A stretch of 64,000 bases of DNA from Siccirubricoccus phaeus. Lineage in GTDB: Bacteria; Pseudomonadota; Alphaproteobacteria; Acetobacterales; Acetobacteraceae. Below, in pieces: positions 45,869-58,240 of the stretch (the first letter of the stretch is position 1; every line of letters begins with the position of its first letter). The notes beneath the pieces were generated by a model. It searched no databases and was not told the origin of the DNA. It worked only from the letters and a program-made list of their open reading frames with translations. Where the stretch lies: positions 186,001 through 250,000 of the forward strand of contig NZ_SRXO01000006.1 of the NCBI RefSeq assembly GCF_008360935.1, in the 5' to 3' direction. A program made the translations under genes and the position numbers.

Positions 45869-47182
45869 ATGGCGCTGACCGACAAGGACCGCATCTTCAC
45901 CAACCTCTATGGCCTGCATGACTGGCGGCTGGAGGCGGCGCGCCGGCGCGGCCATTGGGACGGCACCAAGGCGCTGATCGAGAAGGGCCGCGACTGGATC
46001 ATCGAGGAGGTGAAGAATTCCGGCCTCCGCGGGCGTGGTGGCGCGGGCTTTCCCACCGGCCTGAAATGGTCCTTCATGCCGAAGCAGAGCGATGGGCGGC
46101 CGCACTACCTCGTCGTGAATTCCGACGAGTCGGAGCCCGGCACCTGCAAGGACCGCGACATATTGCGGCATGACCCGCATACGCTGGTGGAGGGCTGCCT
46201 CATCGCCGGCGTCGCGATGGGCGCGCATGCCGGCTACATCTATGTGCGCGGCGAATACTACAACGAGCATCTGGTGCTGCAGGCGGCGATCGACGAGGCC
46301 TATGCGGCGGGGCTGCTCGGGCCGAATGCCTGCGGCAGCGGCTGGGATTTCGACCTCTACGTCCATCGTGGCGCCGGCGCCTATATCTGCGGCGAGGAAA
46401 CGGCGCTGATCGAGAGCCTGGAGGGCAAGAAGGGAATGCCGCGGCTGAAGCCGCCCTTCCCGGCGGCCGTCGGGCTCTATGGCTGCCCCTCCACGGTGAA
46501 CAATGTCGAGACCATCGCGGTGGTGCCGACCATCCTCCGCCGCGGCGCCGCCTGGTTCGCCGGCTTCGGCCGGCCGAAGAACAGCGGCACCAAGATCTTC
46601 TGCATCCAGGGCCATGTGAACAAGCCCTGCAATGTGGAGGAGGAGATGAGCATCCCGCTGAAGGAGCTCATCGAGCGGCATGCCGGCGGGGTGCGCGGCG
46701 GCTGGGACAATTTGCTGGCGGTGATCCCCGGCGGCTCCTCCACGCCGATGATCCCGAAGAAGATCTGCGACGACGTGCTGATGGATTTCGACGCGCTGCG
46801 CGAGCACCGCACCGGCCTCGGCACCGCCGCGGTGATCGTGATGGACAAATCCACCGATCTCATCAAGGCGATCGCGCGGCTGGCCGCCTTCTACAAGCAT
46901 GAGAGCTGCGGCCAGTGCACCCCTTGCCGCGAGGGCATGGGCTGGCAGAAGCGTCTGATGGACCGGATGGTCGAGGGCCGCGCGGAGGTCGAGGAGATCG
47001 ACGTGCTGGAGCAGGTGACGCGGCAGATCGAGGGCCACACCATCTGCGCCCTCGCTGATGGCGGCGTCTGGCCGGTGCAGGGCCTCATCCGGCATTTCCG
47101 CCCGCTGATGGAAGAACGCATTGCCGCCTACAAGGCGTCGAAGGGCTCGCCCGCCCCGACGCTGCCCATGGCGGCGGAGTAG
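45869..47182 (+). CDS. nuoF: NADH-quinone oxidoreductase subunit F
   Basis: 437 residues. [20 protein letters not shown] and [15 protein letters not shown] bind FMN and [19 protein letters not shown] supplies the cysteines of cluster N3. It takes two electrons from NADH. Starts four bases after nuoE. Confidence 0.98.
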   Translation: MALTDKDRIFTNLYGLHDWRLEAARRRGHWDGTKALIEKGRDWIIEEVKNSGLRGRGGAGFPTGLKWSFMPKQSDGRPHYLVVNSDESEPGTCKDRDILRHDPHTLVEGCLIAGVAMGAHAGYIYVRGEYYNEHLVLQAAIDEAYAAGLLGPNACGSGWDFDLYVHRGAGAYICGEETALIESLEGKKGMPRLKPPFPAAVGLYGCPSTVNNVETIAVVPTILRRGAAWFAGFGRPKNSGTKIFCIQGHVNKPCNVEEEMSIPLKELIERHAGGVRGGWDNLLAVIPGGSSTPMIPKKICDDVLMDFDALREHRTGLGTAAVIVMDKSTDLIKAIARLAAFYKHESCGQCTPCREGMGWQKRLMDRMVEGRAEVEEIDVLEQVTRQIEGHTICALADGGVWPVQGLIRHFRPLMEERIAAYKASKGSPAPTLPMAAE

Positions 47183-47188
47183 GCGCGC

Positions 47189-49213
47189 ATGGCGAAGGTC
47201 ACGGTCGATGGCATCGAGGTGGAGGTGCCGAACGGCGTCTCCGTCCTGCAGGCCTGCGAGGCGGCGGGGAAGGAGATCCCGCGCTTCTGCTACCATGAAC
47301 GCCTCTCCGTTGCCGGCAATTGCCGGATGTGCCTGGTGGAGGTGGAGAAGGCGCCGAAGCCCATCGCCTCCTGCGCCTATCCGGTGGCCGATGGCATGAA
47401 GGTCTTCACCGACAGCGAGATGGTCCGCCGCGGCCGCCGCGGGGTGATGGAATTCCTGCTCATCAACCACCCGCTGGACTGCCCGATCTGCGACCAGGGC
47501 GGTGAGTGCGACCTGCAGGACCAGGCGATGGCCTATGGCCTCGACCGCAGCCGCTACATGGAGGAGAAGCGGGCGGTCAAGGACAAGTATATGGGGCCGC
47601 TGGTCAAGACGATCATGACCCGCTGCATCCAATGTACCCGCTGCGTCCGCTTCGCCACGGAAGTGGCCGGGGTGCCGGAGCTCGGCGCGACCAATCGCGG
47701 CGAGAACATGGAAATCGGCACCTATGTCGAGAAGGCGCTGACCACCGAGCTCTCCGGCAACCTCATCGATATCTGCCCGGTCGGTGCGCTGACCTCGCGG
47801 CCCTATGCCTTCGTCTCGCGGCCCTGGGAGCTGCGGAAGACGGACAGCATCGATGTGCTGGACGCGACCGGGACGAATATCCGCGTCGATACGCGCTCGG
47901 GCGAGGTGCTGCGCATCCTGCCGCGCACCAATGACGACGTGAATGAGGAGTGGATGGCCGATCGCGGCCGCTTCGCCTTTGACGGGCTGAAGCGCCGGCG
48001 GCTGGACCGCCCCTGGATCCGCAAGAATGGCAAGCTGCAGCCGGCGAGCTGGGCCGAGGCCTTCGCCGCCATCGCCGCGAAGCTGAAGGGCGTGCCAGGC
48101 GAGAAGATCGGCGCCGTGGCCGGGCCGCTGGTGGATGCCGAGGCGGCGCTGGCGCTGCGCGACCTGATGGCGGCGCTGGGCAGCAGGAACCTCGAATGCC
48201 GCACCGATGGCGCGGCGGTGGATGCCTCGCGGCGGGATTTCTACACCTTCAACACCGGCATCGCCGGCATCGAGGAGGCGGATGCGCTGCTGATCATCGG
48301 CGCCAATCCGCGCATCGAGGCGCCGGTGATCAATGCGCGCATCAGGAAGCGCGCGGTGGCGGGCGGCTTCCCGATCGGCTTCGTCGGGCCGCGCGGCCTC
48401 GACCTCACCTATGGCCATGACTGGCTGGGGGAGGGGGGCGTGACCTTGCGCGCCCTGGCCGCCGGCACGCATCGCTTCAACGAGCTGCTGCGGGTGGCGA
48501 AGAAGCCGATGCTGATCCTCGGCCGCGGCGCGCTGGCGCGGGCGGATGGCGAGGCGGTGCTGGCCGCCGCCTGGAAGATCGCCGCCGGGAACAACATGCT
48601 GCAGCCGGAGTGGCACGGCTTCAACCTGCTGCACCATTTCGGCGGCCAGGTGGCGCCGCTGGATCTCGGCTTCACCGGCGGCCTGGCGGTGGGGCTGGAG
48701 GTGCTGTGGCTGCTGGGGGCGGAGCCGCCGGCGCTGCCGGAGGGCGCCTTCGTCATCTACCAGGGGCATCATGGCGAGGCGGCCGCGGGCCGCGCCGATG
48801 TGATCCTTCCCGGCGCTGCCTATACCGAAAAGGACGCCACCTGGGTGAATACCGAGGGGCGGGTGCAGCATGGCCGGCTGGCGGTCTATCCGCCGGGCGA
48901 GGCGCGGGAGGATTGGAAGATCCTCCGCGCGCTATCCGAGCTGCTCGGCCACCGCCTGCCTTACGACACGCTGGATGCGCTGCGGGCGAAGCTGGCGGAG
49001 GCGAATCCGGTTTTCGCCGGCCACGGCTTCGTGCCGCATGGCTGCGCCGACACCAGCGGACCGACCGGCGATCCGACGGCGGTGAGCGATGCGCCCTTCG
49101 CGCTGGCGGTGACGAATTACTGGCAGGCGGATCCCATCAGCCGCGCCTCCGCCACCATGGCGGAATGCGCGCGGGTCTATGGCGCGCCGCAAGCGCGGCT
49201 GGCGGCGGAGTAG
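47189..49213 (+). CDS. nuoG: NADH-quinone oxidoreductase subunit G
   Basis: 674 residues, typical alphaproteobacterial length. An N-terminal ferredoxin domain with RFCYHERLSVAGNCRMCLVE (cluster N1b), CPICDQGGECDLQDQ and RCIQCTRCVRF (clusters N5 and N4), then a molybdopterin-oxidoreductase-like domain from about 220. It carries electrons from NuoF towards NuoI. Six bases separate it from nuoF. Confidence 0.97.
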   Translation: MAKVTVDGIEVEVPNGVSVLQACEAAGKEIPRFCYHERLSVAGNCRMCLVEVEKAPKPIASCAYPVADGMKVFTDSEMVRRGRRGVMEFLLINHPLDCPICDQGGECDLQDQAMAYGLDRSRYMEEKRAVKDKYMGPLVKTIMTRCIQCTRCVRFATEVAGVPELGATNRGENMEIGTYVEKALTTELSGNLIDICPVGALTSRPYAFVSRPWELRKTDSIDVLDATGTNIRVDTRSGEVLRILPRTNDDVNEEWMADRGRFAFDGLKRRRLDRPWIRKNGKLQPASWAEAFAAIAAKLKGVPGEKIGAVAGPLVDAEAALALRDLMAALGSRNLECRTDGAAVDASRRDFYTFNTGIAGIEEADALLIIGANPRIEAPVINARIRKRAVAGGFPIGFVGPRGLDLTYGHDWLGEGGVTLRALAAGTHRFNELLRVAKKPMLILGRGALARADGEAVLAAAWKIAAGNNMLQPEWHGFNLLHHFGGQVAPLDLGFTGGLAVGLEVLWLLGAEPPALPEGAFVIYQGHHGEAAAGRADVILPGAAYTEKDATWVNTEGRVQHGRLAVYPPGEAREDWKILRALSELLGHRLPYDTLDALRAKLAEANPVFAGHGFVPHGCADTSGPTGDPTAVSDAPFALAVTNYWQADPISRASATMAECARVYGAPQARLAAE

Positions 49214-49219
49214 GCGGCG

Positions 49220-50230
49220 ATGGACGGCTTCCTTTCCACGCCCATCGGCATCCTGGCCATCACCATCGCGCAGACCCTGGCGCTGCTGGTGCCGGTGCTG
49301 ATCGCCGTGGCCTACCTCACGCTGGCGGAGCGCAAGGTGTTGGCCGCCATGCAGTTGCGGAAGGGCCCCAATGTGGTCGGCCCCTTCGGCCTGCTGCAGC
49401 CCTTCGCCGATGCGCTGAAGATGCTGATGAAGGAGACCATCGTGCCCTCCGGCGCGAACCGGTTCCTCTTCATCCTGGCGCCCATGCTGCTCTTCATGCT
49501 GGCCATGCTGGCCTGGGCGGTGATCCCGGTGAATGACGGCTGGGCGATCGCCGACATCAATGTCGGGGTGCTCTACCTTTTCGCCATCTCCTCGCTCGGC
49601 GTCTACGGCATCATCATCGCCGGCTGGGCGTCCAACTCGAAATACGCCTTCCTCGGCGCGCTGCGCTCGGCGGCGCAGATGGTCAGCTACGAAGTCTCCA
49701 TGGGCTTCGTCATCGTCACCGTGCTGCTTTGCGTCGGCTCCCTGAACCTCTCCGAGGTGGTGCGGGCGCAGCAGAATGTGTGGTTCTTCATCCCGCTCTT
49801 CCCGATGTTCGTCATCTTCTTCATCTCCATCCTGGCGGAGACGAACCGGGCGCCCTTCGACCTGCCGGAGGGCGAGAGCGAGCTGGTGGCGGGGTTCTTC
49901 GTCGAATACAGCTCGATGACCTTCGCCCTCTTCTTCCTCGGCGAATACGCCAACATGATCCTGATGTCGGCGCTGACCACCATCCTGTTCCTCGGCGGCT
50001 GGCTGCCGCCGGTGGCGGTGGAGCCCTTCACCTGGATCCCCGGGCCGATCTGGTTCGCGCTGAAGATCTGCCTCTGCCTCTTCGTCTTCATCTGGGTGCG
50101 GGCGACCTTCCCGCGCTACCGCTACGACCAGCTCATGCGCCTCGGCTGGAAGGTGTTCCTGCCCTTCAGCCTGGTCTGGCTCGTCATCACCGCTGCCGTC
50201 CTGAAGCTGACCGGCTGGCTGCCGGCCTGA
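49220..50230 (+). CDS. nuoH: NADH-quinone oxidoreductase subunit H
   Basis: 336 residues, eight membrane helices. [20 protein letters not shown] and [20 protein letters not shown] are the invariant loops that form the quinone entry and link it to the membrane arm. Confidence 0.98.
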   Translation: MDGFLSTPIGILAITIAQTLALLVPVLIAVAYLTLAERKVLAAMQLRKGPNVVGPFGLLQPFADALKMLMKETIVPSGANRFLFILAPMLLFMLAMLAWAVIPVNDGWAIADINVGVLYLFAISSLGVYGIIIAGWASNSKYAFLGALRSAAQMVSYEVSMGFVIVTVLLCVGSLNLSEVVRAQQNVWFFIPLFPMFVIFFISILAETNRAPFDLPEGESELVAGFFVEYSSMTFALFFLGEYANMILMSALTTILFLGGWLPPVAVEPFTWIPGPIWFALKICLCLFVFIWVRATFPRYRYDQLMRLGWKVFLPFSLVWLVITAAVLKLTGWLPA

Positions 50231-50238
50231 GGGGAAAA

Positions 50239-50727
50239 ATGGCTACGCTCGATCGCCTTGCCCGCGGCCTGCTGCTCTCGGAGCTCGTCTCCGGCATGGC
50301 CCTGACCTTGAAGTACTTCTTCAGGCCGAAGGTCACCATCAACTACCCCTATGAGAAGGGGCCGCTCTCGCCGCGGTTCAAGGGGGAGCACGCGCTGCGC
50401 CGCTATCCGAACGGGGAGGAGCGCTGCATCGCCTGCAAATTGTGCGAGGCGATCTGCCCCGCCCAGGCCATCACCATCGAGGCCGAGCCGCGCGAGGATG
50501 GCAGCCGCCGCACCACGCGCTACGACATCGACATGGTGAAATGCATCTATTGCGGCATGTGCGAGGAAGCCTGCCCGGTGGACGCCATCGTCGAGGGACC
50601 GAACTTCGAATTCTCCACCGAGACGCGGGAGGAGCTGCTTTACGACAAGCAGAAGCTGCTCTCCAACGGCGACAGGTGGGAGCCGGAGATCGCCCGGCGC
50701 CTCGAACTCGACGCCCCCTATCGCTGA
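50239..50727 (+). CDS. nuoI: NADH-quinone oxidoreductase subunit I
   Basis: 162 residues. Two ferredoxin motifs, [12 protein letters not shown] and [12 protein letters not shown], bind clusters N6a and N6b. An amphipathic N-terminal helix ([18 protein letters not shown]) sits on the membrane. Starts eight bases after nuoH. Confidence 0.98.
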   Translation: MATLDRLARGLLLSELVSGMALTLKYFFRPKVTINYPYEKGPLSPRFKGEHALRRYPNGEERCIACKLCEAICPAQAITIEAEPREDGSRRTTRYDIDMVKCIYCGMCEEACPVDAIVEGPNFEFSTETREELLYDKQKLLSNGDRWEPEIARRLELDAPYR

Positions 50728-50739
50728 GGCGGGACGACC

Positions 50740-51426
50740 ATGATCGCTGCTCTCGCCTTCTACCTCTTCGCCGCCATCCTCATCGCCTCCGCGGTGATGG
50801 TGGTGACGGCGCGGAATCCCGTGCACAGCGTGCTCTTCCTGATCCTCGCCTTCTTCAACGCTGCGGCGCTCTTCCTGATCGCCGGGGCGGAGTTCCTGGC
50901 GATGATCCTGGTCATCGTCTATGTCGGCGCCGTCGCAGTGCTGTTCCTTTTCGTCGTCATGATGCTGGATATCGACTTCGCCCGGCTGCGCGAGGGGTTC
51001 CAGCGCTACGCGCCGATCGGCGCCATCATCGGCGGCATATTGTTCCTGGAGCTGCTGCTGGTGCTGAGCGGCTGGTCCTTCGCCGACCAGGCGGATGATT
51101 TGCGCCTCTCGCCCAACCCGGGCGCCAGCGTCACCAATGCCGCGGCGCTCGGCCGCATCCTCTATACGGATTACGTCTATCTCTTCCAGCTTGCCGGGCT
51201 GATCCTGCTGGTGGCGATGATCGGCGCCATCGTGCTGACGCATCGGGAGAGGGCGGGAACGAAACGGCAGGACATCGCCGTGCAGGTCGCCCGCAGCGGT
51301 TCCGTGGTGCTGGAAGAAGTGCCCGTCGGCGCCGGCATCAAGGCCCTCGGCATCCGCCGCCCGCCGGAGCCGGAGGCCGAGCCGCCCAAGGTGACCCACG
51401 ACGCGCACCATGGGGGGCATCACTGA
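50740..51426 (+). CDS. nuoJ: NADH-quinone oxidoreductase subunit J
   Basis: 228 residues, five membrane helices. [20 protein letters not shown] and [20 protein letters not shown] (with the pi-bulge helix) are typical. The His-rich end (HDAHHGGHH) is a variable tail. Confidence 0.97.
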   Translation: MIAALAFYLFAAILIASAVMVVTARNPVHSVLFLILAFFNAAALFLIAGAEFLAMILVIVYVGAVAVLFLFVVMMLDIDFARLREGFQRYAPIGAIIGGILFLELLLVLSGWSFADQADDLRLSPNPGASVTNAAALGRILYTDYVYLFQLAGLILLVAMIGAIVLTHRERAGTKRQDIAVQVARSGSVVLEEVPVGAGIKALGIRRPPEPEAEPPKVTHDAHHGGHH

Positions 51427-51427
51427 G

Positions 51428-51736
51428 ATGACGATCGGCCTCGCCCATTACCTGACCGTCAGCGCCATCCTGCTGGTCCTCGGCATCTTCGGCATCTTCC
51501 TCAACCGGAAGAACGTCATTGTCATCCTGATGAGCGTGGAGCTCATCCTGCTCTCGGTGAACCTGAATTTCGTCGCCTTCTCCGCCTTCCTGGACGATCT
51601 GGCGGGGCAGGTCTTCGCCATGTTCGTCCTGACCGTCGCCGCGGCGGAAGCCGCGATCGGCCTCGCCATCGTCGTCATCTACTTCCGCAACCGCGGGAGC
51701 ATCGAGGTCGAGGACATCTCGACCCTGAAGGGCTAG
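51428..51736 (+). CDS. nuoK: NADH-quinone oxidoreductase subunit K
   Basis: 102 residues, three membrane helices. [20 protein letters not shown] carries the conserved membrane Glu, and [20 protein letters not shown] is the second signature. The ATG at 51428 follows the nuoJ stop directly (TGAGATG). Confidence 0.97.
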   Translation: MTIGLAHYLTVSAILLVLGIFGIFLNRKNVIVILMSVELILLSVNLNFVAFSAFLDDLAGQVFAMFVLTVAAAEAAIGLAIVVIYFRNRGSIEVEDISTLKG

Positions 51737-51741
51737 GGGGC

Positions 51742-53652
51742 ATGTTCGTCGGCGCCATCTTCTTCCCCCTGCTCGGGGCCTGTATCAGCGGCTTCCTCGG
51801 CCGCTGGATCGGCGACAAGGCTGCGCAATGGTCCACCGTCATCTGCATGGTGCTGGCGGCCATCTGCGGCAGCCTCGCCTTCGGCCAGGTCGCGCTCTCC
51901 GGCCATCCGGTGACGGTGGAGATCGTCACCTGGATGGATGTCGGCGGCCTAGAATTCGCCTGGGCGCTGCGCTACGACACGCTGGCGGCTGTCATGGTGG
52001 CCATGGTCACCTTCATCTCGACGCTGATCCACCTCTACTCGGTGGGTTACATGTCGCATGACGAGACGCCGTCGCGCTTCTTCGCCTATCTCTCCCTCTT
52101 CACCTTCATGATGCTGATGCTGGTGACGGCGGACAACCTCGCCCAGCTCTTCTTCGGCTGGGAGGGCGTCGGCCTCGCGAGCTATCTCCTCATCGGCTAC
52201 TGGTACGATAGGGAGAGCGCGAATCGCGCGGCGATGAAGGCCTTCATCGTGAACCGCGTCGGCGATGTCTCCTTCATGCTGGGCGTGGCGCTGACCTTCT
52301 ACGTCTTCGGCAGCATCGAATTCGACACCATCTTCGCCGCCGTGCCGCAGCATCTGGAGGACCGCTTCGGCGGCATCCCGGCGCTGGAGCTGATCGGCGT
52401 GCTGCTCTTCATCGGCGCCTGCGGCAAGTCTGCCCAGCTCGGCCTGCACACCTGGCTGCCGGATGCGATGGAGGGCCCGACGCCGGTCTCTGCCCTCATC
52501 CATGCCGCTACCATGGTGACGGCGGGTGTCTTCCTCGTCTGCCGCATGTCGCCGGTCTTCGAATACGCGCCGACGGCGCTCGCCGTCGTCACCGTGGTCG
52601 GCGCCTCCACCGCGCTCTTCGCCGCGACCATCGGCTGCGTGCAGAACGACATCAAGCGGGTGATCGCCTATTCCACCTGCTCGCAGCTCGGCTACATGTT
52701 CTTCGCCGCCGGCGTCGGCGCCTATCAGGTGGCGATGTTCCACCTCTTCACCCATGCCTTCTTCAAGGCCCTGCTCTTCCTCGGCGCCGGCAGCGTGATC
52801 CACGCCATGTCGGATGAGCAGGACATCCGGAAGATGGGCGGCATCTGGAGCAAGATCCCGATCACCTATGCGGTGATGTGGATCGGCAATTTGGCGCTGG
52901 CCGGCATCCCCTTCTTCGCCGGCTACTATTCCAAGGACGCCATCCTGGAAGCCGCCTTCGCCAGCCATAGCGGCGTCGGGATGTATGCCTTCCTCTGCGG
53001 CATGATCGCCGCCTTCCTCACCGCCTTCTACTCCTGGCGGCTGCTCATCCTCACCTTCCATGGCGCCCCACGGGCGGACCACCACACCATGGAGCATGTG
53101 CATGAGAGCCCGGCGGTGATGCTCATCCCGCTGCTGCTGCTGGCGGTGGGCGCGGTGCTGACCGGCTATATCTTCGCGCCGCTCTTCATCGGCGAGCACG
53201 AGCATGGCTTCTGGCACGGCGCCATCCTCAACGCGGAGCACAACCACATCCTGCACGCCATGCATGAGGTGCCGGCCTGGGTGCCCCTGGCGCCGACGGT
53301 GATGGGCATCGGCGGCATCGCGCTGGCCTATGTCTTCTACATGCTGGCGCCAGGCATCCCCGGCCGGCTCGCCACCGCCTTCCGTGGCCTCTACCTGTTC
53401 CTGCTGAACAAGTGGTATTTCGACGAGCTCTACGACGCCATCTTCGTTCGCCCGGCGCGCCGCCTTGCCATGGTGTTCTGGAAGACCGGCGATGCGCAGA
53501 TCATCGACGGCATGCCGAACGGCGCCGCCAGCCTTGCCGTCGGCGTCGCCCGCGGCGCGGTCCGCATCCAGACCGGGCGGGTGGCGAACTACGCCTTCGC
53601 GATGATCATCGGCCTGGTCGTCTTCGTCTCCCTCTTCCTGATCGGGCGCTGA
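51742..53652 (+). CDS. nuoL: NADH-quinone oxidoreductase subunit L
   Basis: 636 residues, an antiporter-like subunit with about 16 membrane helices. [40 protein letters not shown] and the lateral helix near the C-terminus are clear. It is the distal proton-pumping subunit. Five bases follow nuoK. Confidence 0.98.
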   Translation: MFVGAIFFPLLGACISGFLGRWIGDKAAQWSTVICMVLAAICGSLAFGQVALSGHPVTVEIVTWMDVGGLEFAWALRYDTLAAVMVAMVTFISTLIHLYSVGYMSHDETPSRFFAYLSLFTFMMLMLVTADNLAQLFFGWEGVGLASYLLIGYWYDRESANRAAMKAFIVNRVGDVSFMLGVALTFYVFGSIEFDTIFAAVPQHLEDRFGGIPALELIGVLLFIGACGKSAQLGLHTWLPDAMEGPTPVSALIHAATMVTAGVFLVCRMSPVFEYAPTALAVVTVVGASTALFAATIGCVQNDIKRVIAYSTCSQLGYMFFAAGVGAYQVAMFHLFTHAFFKALLFLGAGSVIHAMSDEQDIRKMGGIWSKIPITYAVMWIGNLALAGIPFFAGYYSKDAILEAAFASHSGVGMYAFLCGMIAAFLTAFYSWRLLILTFHGAPRADHHTMEHVHESPAVMLIPLLLLAVGAVLTGYIFAPLFIGEHEHGFWHGAILNAEHNHILHAMHEVPAWVPLAPTVMGIGGIALAYVFYMLAPGIPGRLATAFRGLYLFLLNKWYFDELYDAIFVRPARRLAMVFWKTGDAQIIDGMPNGAASLAVGVARGAVRIQTGRVANYAFAMIIGLVVFVSLFLIGR

Positions 53653-53654
53653 GC

Positions 53655-55166
53655 ATGAACGCCGCTGGTTTCCCGCTGCTCTCGCTCCTCACCTTCCTGC
53701 CGCTGGCAGGGGCGGCCATCATCCTCTTCGTGCGCGGGGAGGAGGCGGTGGTTGCCCGCAACGCCCGCTGGACGGCGCTGTGGACCAGCCTGCTGGTCTT
53801 CTTCCTCAGCCTCATTCTCTGGGTGAAGTTCGACACCTCCTCCGCCGGCTTCCAGTTCGAGGAGAAGCTGAGCTGGCTGCCGGAATTCGGCGTCGGCTAC
53901 CATATGGGCGTGGACGGCATCTCCGTCCTCTTCGTCCTGCTCTCCACCGCCCTGACGCCGCTCTGCATCCTCGCCTCCTGGGAGGCGATCGAGACGCGCG
54001 TCCGCGAATACATGGTCGCCTTCCTCATCCTCGAAACGATGATGGTCGGCATGTTCGCCGCGCTCGACTTCATCATCTTCTACGTGTTCTTCGAGGCGGT
54101 GCTGATCCCGATGTTCCTCATCATCGGGGTCTGGGGCGGGCCGCGGCGGGTCTATGCCGCCTTCAAATTCTTCCTCTACACCCTGCTCGGCAGCGTGCTG
54201 ATGCTGCTGGCCATCCTCTACCTCTGGTACAATGCCGGCACCACGGACATCCCGGAGCTGTTCGAGTACCAGGTGCCGCGCGCGGCCCAGACCTGGATCT
54301 TCTTTGCCTTCCTCGCCTCCTTCGCGGTGAAGGTGCCGATGTGGCCGGTGCATACCTGGCTGCCGGATGCGCATGTGGAGGCGCCGACCGCCGGCTCCGT
54401 CATCCTGGCGGGGGTGCTGCTGAAGATGGGGGCCTATGGCTTCCTGCGCTTCTCGCTGCCGCTGCTGCCGGAAGCCTCGGTGCAATTCGCGCCGCTGATC
54501 TTCGTGCTGTCGGTCGTCGCGGTGGTCTACACCTCGCTGGTGGCGCTGGCGCAGGAGGATATGAAGAAGCTCATCGCCTATTCCTCCGTGGCGCATATGG
54601 GCATCGTCACCATCGGCATCTTCACCATCAACGCCCAGGGCCTGTCCGGCGCGCTCTTCACCATGCTGGCGCATGGCGTCGTCTCCGGCGCGCTCTTCCT
54701 CTGCGTCGGCGTGTTGTATGACCGCGTCCATAGCCGGGATATCCTGCGCTATGGCGGCGTGGCGAAGATCATGCCCTCCTACGCCATGGTCTTCATGCTC
54801 TTCACCATGGCCTCGGTCGGGCTGCCGGGCACCGCCAATTTCGTCGGCGAGTTCCTCGTCATCGTCGGCGCCTGGCGGATCAACCCCTGGGTCGCCTTCG
54901 GCGGCGCGCTCGGCATGGTGCTGGGCGCGGCCTATATGCTGTACCTCTATCGCCGCGTGATCTTCGGAAAGCTGACCAAGCCGGATTTGCGGGCGCTGCT
55001 CGACCTTTCGCCGCGGGAATATGCGGTCTTCGCACCGCTCATCCTGCTGGCCTTGTGGATGGGCGTCTATCCGCAGCCTTTCCTGGATTTCTTCGAAGCC
55101 TCCGTCGCTGCCCTGGTGCAGCGGCATGAGGCGGCGATGAGTGTCAGCCGCCTGGCGGGGATGTAA
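53655..55166 (+). CDS. nuoM: NADH-quinone oxidoreductase subunit M
   Basis: 503 residues. [18 protein letters not shown] and [20 protein letters not shown] are the antiporter-like signatures, with the proton-channel Glu and Lys residues. The ATG at 53655 begins two bases after the nuoL stop. Confidence 0.98.
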   Translation: MNAAGFPLLSLLTFLPLAGAAIILFVRGEEAVVARNARWTALWTSLLVFFLSLILWVKFDTSSAGFQFEEKLSWLPEFGVGYHMGVDGISVLFVLLSTALTPLCILASWEAIETRVREYMVAFLILETMMVGMFAALDFIIFYVFFEAVLIPMFLIIGVWGGPRRVYAAFKFFLYTLLGSVLMLLAILYLWYNAGTTDIPELFEYQVPRAAQTWIFFAFLASFAVKVPMWPVHTWLPDAHVEAPTAGSVILAGVLLKMGAYGFLRFSLPLLPEASVQFAPLIFVLSVVAVVYTSLVALAQEDMKKLIAYSSVAHMGIVTIGIFTINAQGLSGALFTMLAHGVVSGALFLCVGVLYDRVHSRDILRYGGVAKIMPSYAMVFMLFTMASVGLPGTANFVGEFLVIVGAWRINPWVAFGGALGMVLGAAYMLYLYRRVIFGKLTKPDLRALLDLSPREYAVFAPLILLALWMGVYPQPFLDFFEASVAALVQRHEAAMSVSRLAGM

Positions 55167-55170
55167 GCGC

Positions 55171-56592
55171 ATGACCTGGACCCTTGCCCTGCCGGAGCTG
55201 GTGCTGGCCATTGCCGGCCTCGTCATCCTCGTCGCCGGCGTGCTGCCGAAGCAGGAGACCTTCTTCCCCGTCAGCATGGCCTGCATCGGTTCGCTGCTGC
55301 TCGCCGCCGTGCTGGTGCTGGGCCAGCCGGAGGGCACGGCGCTCGGCGGCCATTACGTGGCGGATGATTTCAGCGGCTTCATGAAGCTGCTGGCGATCGG
55401 CGGTGCCGCCATCGGCATCCTCCTCTCGCTCGACTACAACACGAAGGAAGGGCTGGGGCGCTTCGAATTCCCCCTGCTCATGCTGCTCGCCACCATCGGC
55501 ATGATGGTGATGATTTCGGCGAATGATTTGCTCTCCCTCTATCTGGGGCTGGAGCTGCTCTCCCTGCCGCTCTACGTCATCGCCGCCTTCAACCGGGACA
55601 GCGCCCGCTCCGCCGAAGCAGGGCTGAAGTATTTCGTTCTCGGCGCCCTCGCCTCCGGCCTGCTGCTCTATGGCAGCTCGCTGGTCTATGGCTTCGCCGG
55701 CACCACCAATTTCGACCGGCTGGCGGATGCCTTCTCGGCCGATAGCGGCGTTACCGCGGGCGTCGTGGTCGGCATCGTCTTCGTCATCGCCGGCCTCGCC
55801 TTCAAGGTTTCGGCCGTGCCCTTCCATATGTGGACGCCGGACGTGTACGAAGGCGCGCCGACGCCGGTGACCGCCTTCTTCGCCGCCGCGCCCAAGGTCG
55901 CCGCCATCGCCCTGCTGGCCCGCGTGCTGGTCGGGCCCTTCGGCGACCTGGCGGGGCAGTGGCAGCAGGTCATCACCCTGGTCTCGCTCGGCTCCATGAC
56001 CCTCGGTGGCTTCGCCGCCATCGGCCAGCGCAACATCAAGCGGCTGATGGCCTATTCCTCCATCGGCCATGTCGGCTATGCGCTGATGGGCTTGGCCGTC
56101 GCCAATGACGTCGGGCTGCGCGGGCTGCTGGTCTATATGGCCATCTACGTCGCGATGAATCTCGGCACCTTCGCCGTGCTCATCGCCATGCGCCGCAAGG
56201 GCCGCGCGGTGGAGCAGGTGGAGGATCTCGCGGGGCTCGGCCGCACGGATCTCGGCACCGCCGTCTGGATGGCGGTCTTCATGTTCTCCATGGCCGGCAT
56301 CCCGCCGCTCGCCGGCTTCTTCGGCAAGCTTTACGTCTTCCTCGCCGCGGTGCAGGCGGGCTTCTGGACCCTCGCCGTGGTCGGCGTGCTGACCAGCGTG
56401 GTCTCCGCCTATTACTACCTGCGCATCGTGAAGGTGATGTTCTTCGATGCGCCCGCCGGCGCGCTGGATCCGGCGCCCGCCAGCCTGACCGTGGTGATGG
56501 CGGCCTCCGGCCTCTTCACCCTGTTCTTCGTCCTCTGGCCGGCGCCGCTGCTGGCCGCGGCCCAGGCGGCCGCGGCGGCGCTGCTCGGCTGA
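55171..56592 (+). CDS. nuoN: NADH-quinone oxidoreductase subunit N
   Basis: 473 residues. [20 protein letters not shown] and [20 protein letters not shown] are the third antiporter-like subunit motifs. It closes the 14-gene nuo set, with no genes inserted between subunits. Confidence 0.98.
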   Translation: MTWTLALPELVLAIAGLVILVAGVLPKQETFFPVSMACIGSLLLAAVLVLGQPEGTALGGHYVADDFSGFMKLLAIGGAAIGILLSLDYNTKEGLGRFEFPLLMLLATIGMMVMISANDLLSLYLGLELLSLPLYVIAAFNRDSARSAEAGLKYFVLGALASGLLLYGSSLVYGFAGTTNFDRLADAFSADSGVTAGVVVGIVFVIAGLAFKVSAVPFHMWTPDVYEGAPTPVTAFFAAAPKVAAIALLARVLVGPFGDLAGQWQQVITLVSLGSMTLGGFAAIGQRNIKRLMAYSSIGHVGYALMGLAVANDVGLRGLLVYMAIYVAMNLGTFAVLIAMRRKGRAVEQVEDLAGLGRTDLGTAVWMAVFMFSMAGIPPLAGFFGKLYVFLAAVQAGFWTLAVVGVLTSVVSAYYYLRIVKVMFFDAPAGALDPAPASLTVVMAASGLFTLFFVLWPAPLLAAAQAAAAALLG

Positions 56593-56645
56593 CCGCGCCG
56601 CCGCCAGGCCGGGGCGCGCCTTTCTGGCGGCTGCCCTTCTGGCGT

Positions 56646-57344
56646 GTGGAGGTGCATGCCGAGCTCGGCAGCACCGCCACCCTGCTGCGGGAAAGGGCGG
56701 AGGCGGGGGAGGCGGAAGGGCTGGCCATCCTCGCCCGGGAACAGACCGCGGGGCGGGGGCGGGAAGGCCGGCCCTGGCGGTCGCCGCCGGGCAATCTCTA
56801 TCTCTCGGCCCTTTTGCGGCCTGCCGTCCCCGCGCGGCAGGCGCCGCAATGGGCGCTGCTCGCCGCCGTGGCCCTGGCGGAGGCGGCGGCGGAGCTCGAT
56901 GCCGAACCCGCCTCGCTCCGGCTGAAATGGCCGAACGACCTGCTCCGCCATGGCGCCAAATGCGCCGGCATCCTCACCGAGACCGCCCTGGCGCCGGACG
57001 GCACCCTCGCCTGGCTGGCCTATGGCATCGGGGTCAATCTGCGCCACGCGCCGAGCCTGGCGGACCGCCCCACCGCCTGCCTGGCGACCACCGCCACGCC
57101 GGAGGAATTCGCCCCTTGCCTGCTCGCCCGGCTGCTGCACTGGCGCGGCACCATGCTGGCCGAGGGCTTCGCCCCCATCCGCGCCGCATGGCTGCGGCGC
57201 GGCCCGGAACCAGGTGCCAAGTTGACCCTGACCGCCGGCCCGGTTACTGCCGGCGCCTTCGCTGGCCTCGCCGAGGATGGTGCGCTGCTGCTGGAGTCCG
57301 GCGGCACGCGCCACCGGATCCTGGCGGGCGAGGTGGGAGGATAA
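56646..57344 (+). CDS. birA: biotin--[acetyl-CoA-carboxylase] ligase
   Basis: 232 residues from a [16 protein letters not shown] binds biotinyl-AMP, LKWPNDLL is the catalytic core and CAGILTE follows. It attaches biotin to carboxylase carrier protein and lacks the N-terminal repressor HTH of E. coli BirA. Reading continues without a stop upstream to 56589, adding a plausible [10 protein letters not shown] strand, and a CTG at 56589 would overlap the nuoN stop (CTGA), so the true start may be upstream. Position after nuoN is conserved in alphaproteobacteria. Confidence 0.9.
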   Translation: MEVHAELGSTATLLRERAEAGEAEGLAILAREQTAGRGREGRPWRSPPGNLYLSALLRPAVPARQAPQWALLAAVALAEAAAELDAEPASLRLKWPNDLLRHGAKCAGILTETALAPDGTLAWLAYGIGVNLRHAPSLADRPTACLATTATPEEFAPCLLARLLHWRGTMLAEGFAPIRAAWLRRGPEPGAKLTLTAGPVTAGAFAGLAEDGALLLESGGTRHRILAGEVGG

Positions 57345-57352
57345 CGAAACCC

Positions 57353-58150
57353 ATGCTGCTCGCGATCGATGCGGGGAACACCAATGTCGTCTTCGCCGTG
57401 CATGACGGCACGGAATGGCGCGGCCGCTGGCGCATCGCGACGGAGGCCGGCCGCACCTCGGACGAATACGCCGTTTGGCTGCTCGCCCTGCTGCAATATG
57501 CGGGGCTGAAGCCGGCCGAGATCGACCGCTGCGCCATCGGCACGGTGGTGCCCGCGGCGCTCTACAACCTCCGCCGCCTGTCGCGCGAATGGTTCAGCGT
57601 GGAGCCGCTGATCGCCCGCTCCACCGTCGAATGGGGCTTCGAGATCCGGGTGGACCGGCCGCAGGAGGTGGGCGCGGACCGGCTGCTGAACTCCCTTGCC
57701 TCCCATCACCATTACAAGGGGCCGCTCATCGTCATCGATTTCGGCACCGCCACCACCTTCGACGTGGTCGGGGAGGATGGCGCCTATCTCGGCGGCGTCA
57801 TCGCGCCCGGCATCAACCTTTCCATCGAATCCCTGCACAAGGCGGCGGCGCGACTGCCGCGCATCGGCATCGGCCGGCCGCAGGCGGTGGTGGGGCGGGA
57901 CACCGTCGCCGCCATGCAATCCGGCATCTATTGGGGCTATGTCGGCCTCATCGAGGGCATCGTACGGCGCATCCAGGCCGAGCAGGAGGCGCATCTGAAG
58001 ATCGTCGCGACCGGCGGCTTGGCCCCGCTCATCGCCGAAGGGACGGAGGTGATCGAGATCGTCGATCCCGATATCACGCTGGAAGGGCTGCGCCTGTTGG
58101 CGGAACGCAACCCCACCCCCATCTTGAGTCGGACCCAGGCAAGGGATTGA
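57353..58150 (+). CDS. coaX: type III pantothenate kinase
   Basis: 265 residues. [15 protein letters not shown] (phosphate loop), [13 protein letters not shown] and [12 protein letters not shown] are the ASKHA-fold signatures of CoaX. It phosphorylates pantothenate in the first step of CoA synthesis and is resistant to CoA feedback. Starts nine bases after birA. Confidence 0.97.
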   Translation: MLLAIDAGNTNVVFAVHDGTEWRGRWRIATEAGRTSDEYAVWLLALLQYAGLKPAEIDRCAIGTVVPAALYNLRRLSREWFSVEPLIARSTVEWGFEIRVDRPQEVGADRLLNSLASHHHYKGPLIVIDFGTATTFDVVGEDGAYLGGVIAPGINLSIESLHKAAARLPRIGIGRPQAVVGRDTVAAMQSGIYWGYVGLIEGIVRRIQAEQEAHLKIVATGGLAPLIAEGTEVIEIVDPDITLEGLRLLAERNPTPILSRTQARD

Positions 58151-58240
58151 GGCGGCGGGGGCGGCAGAAGCGGCCGTCTGCGCTATACTCGTCCCCGTGC
58201 CACCCGGATCCTGCGGCAGCCGACACCAGAAGATGAGGGA

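Noticed and set aside
45647-48871. A 1074-codon open frame antisense to nuoE-nuoG
   Set aside because: The same GC artefact; the sense strand encodes complete complex I subunits.
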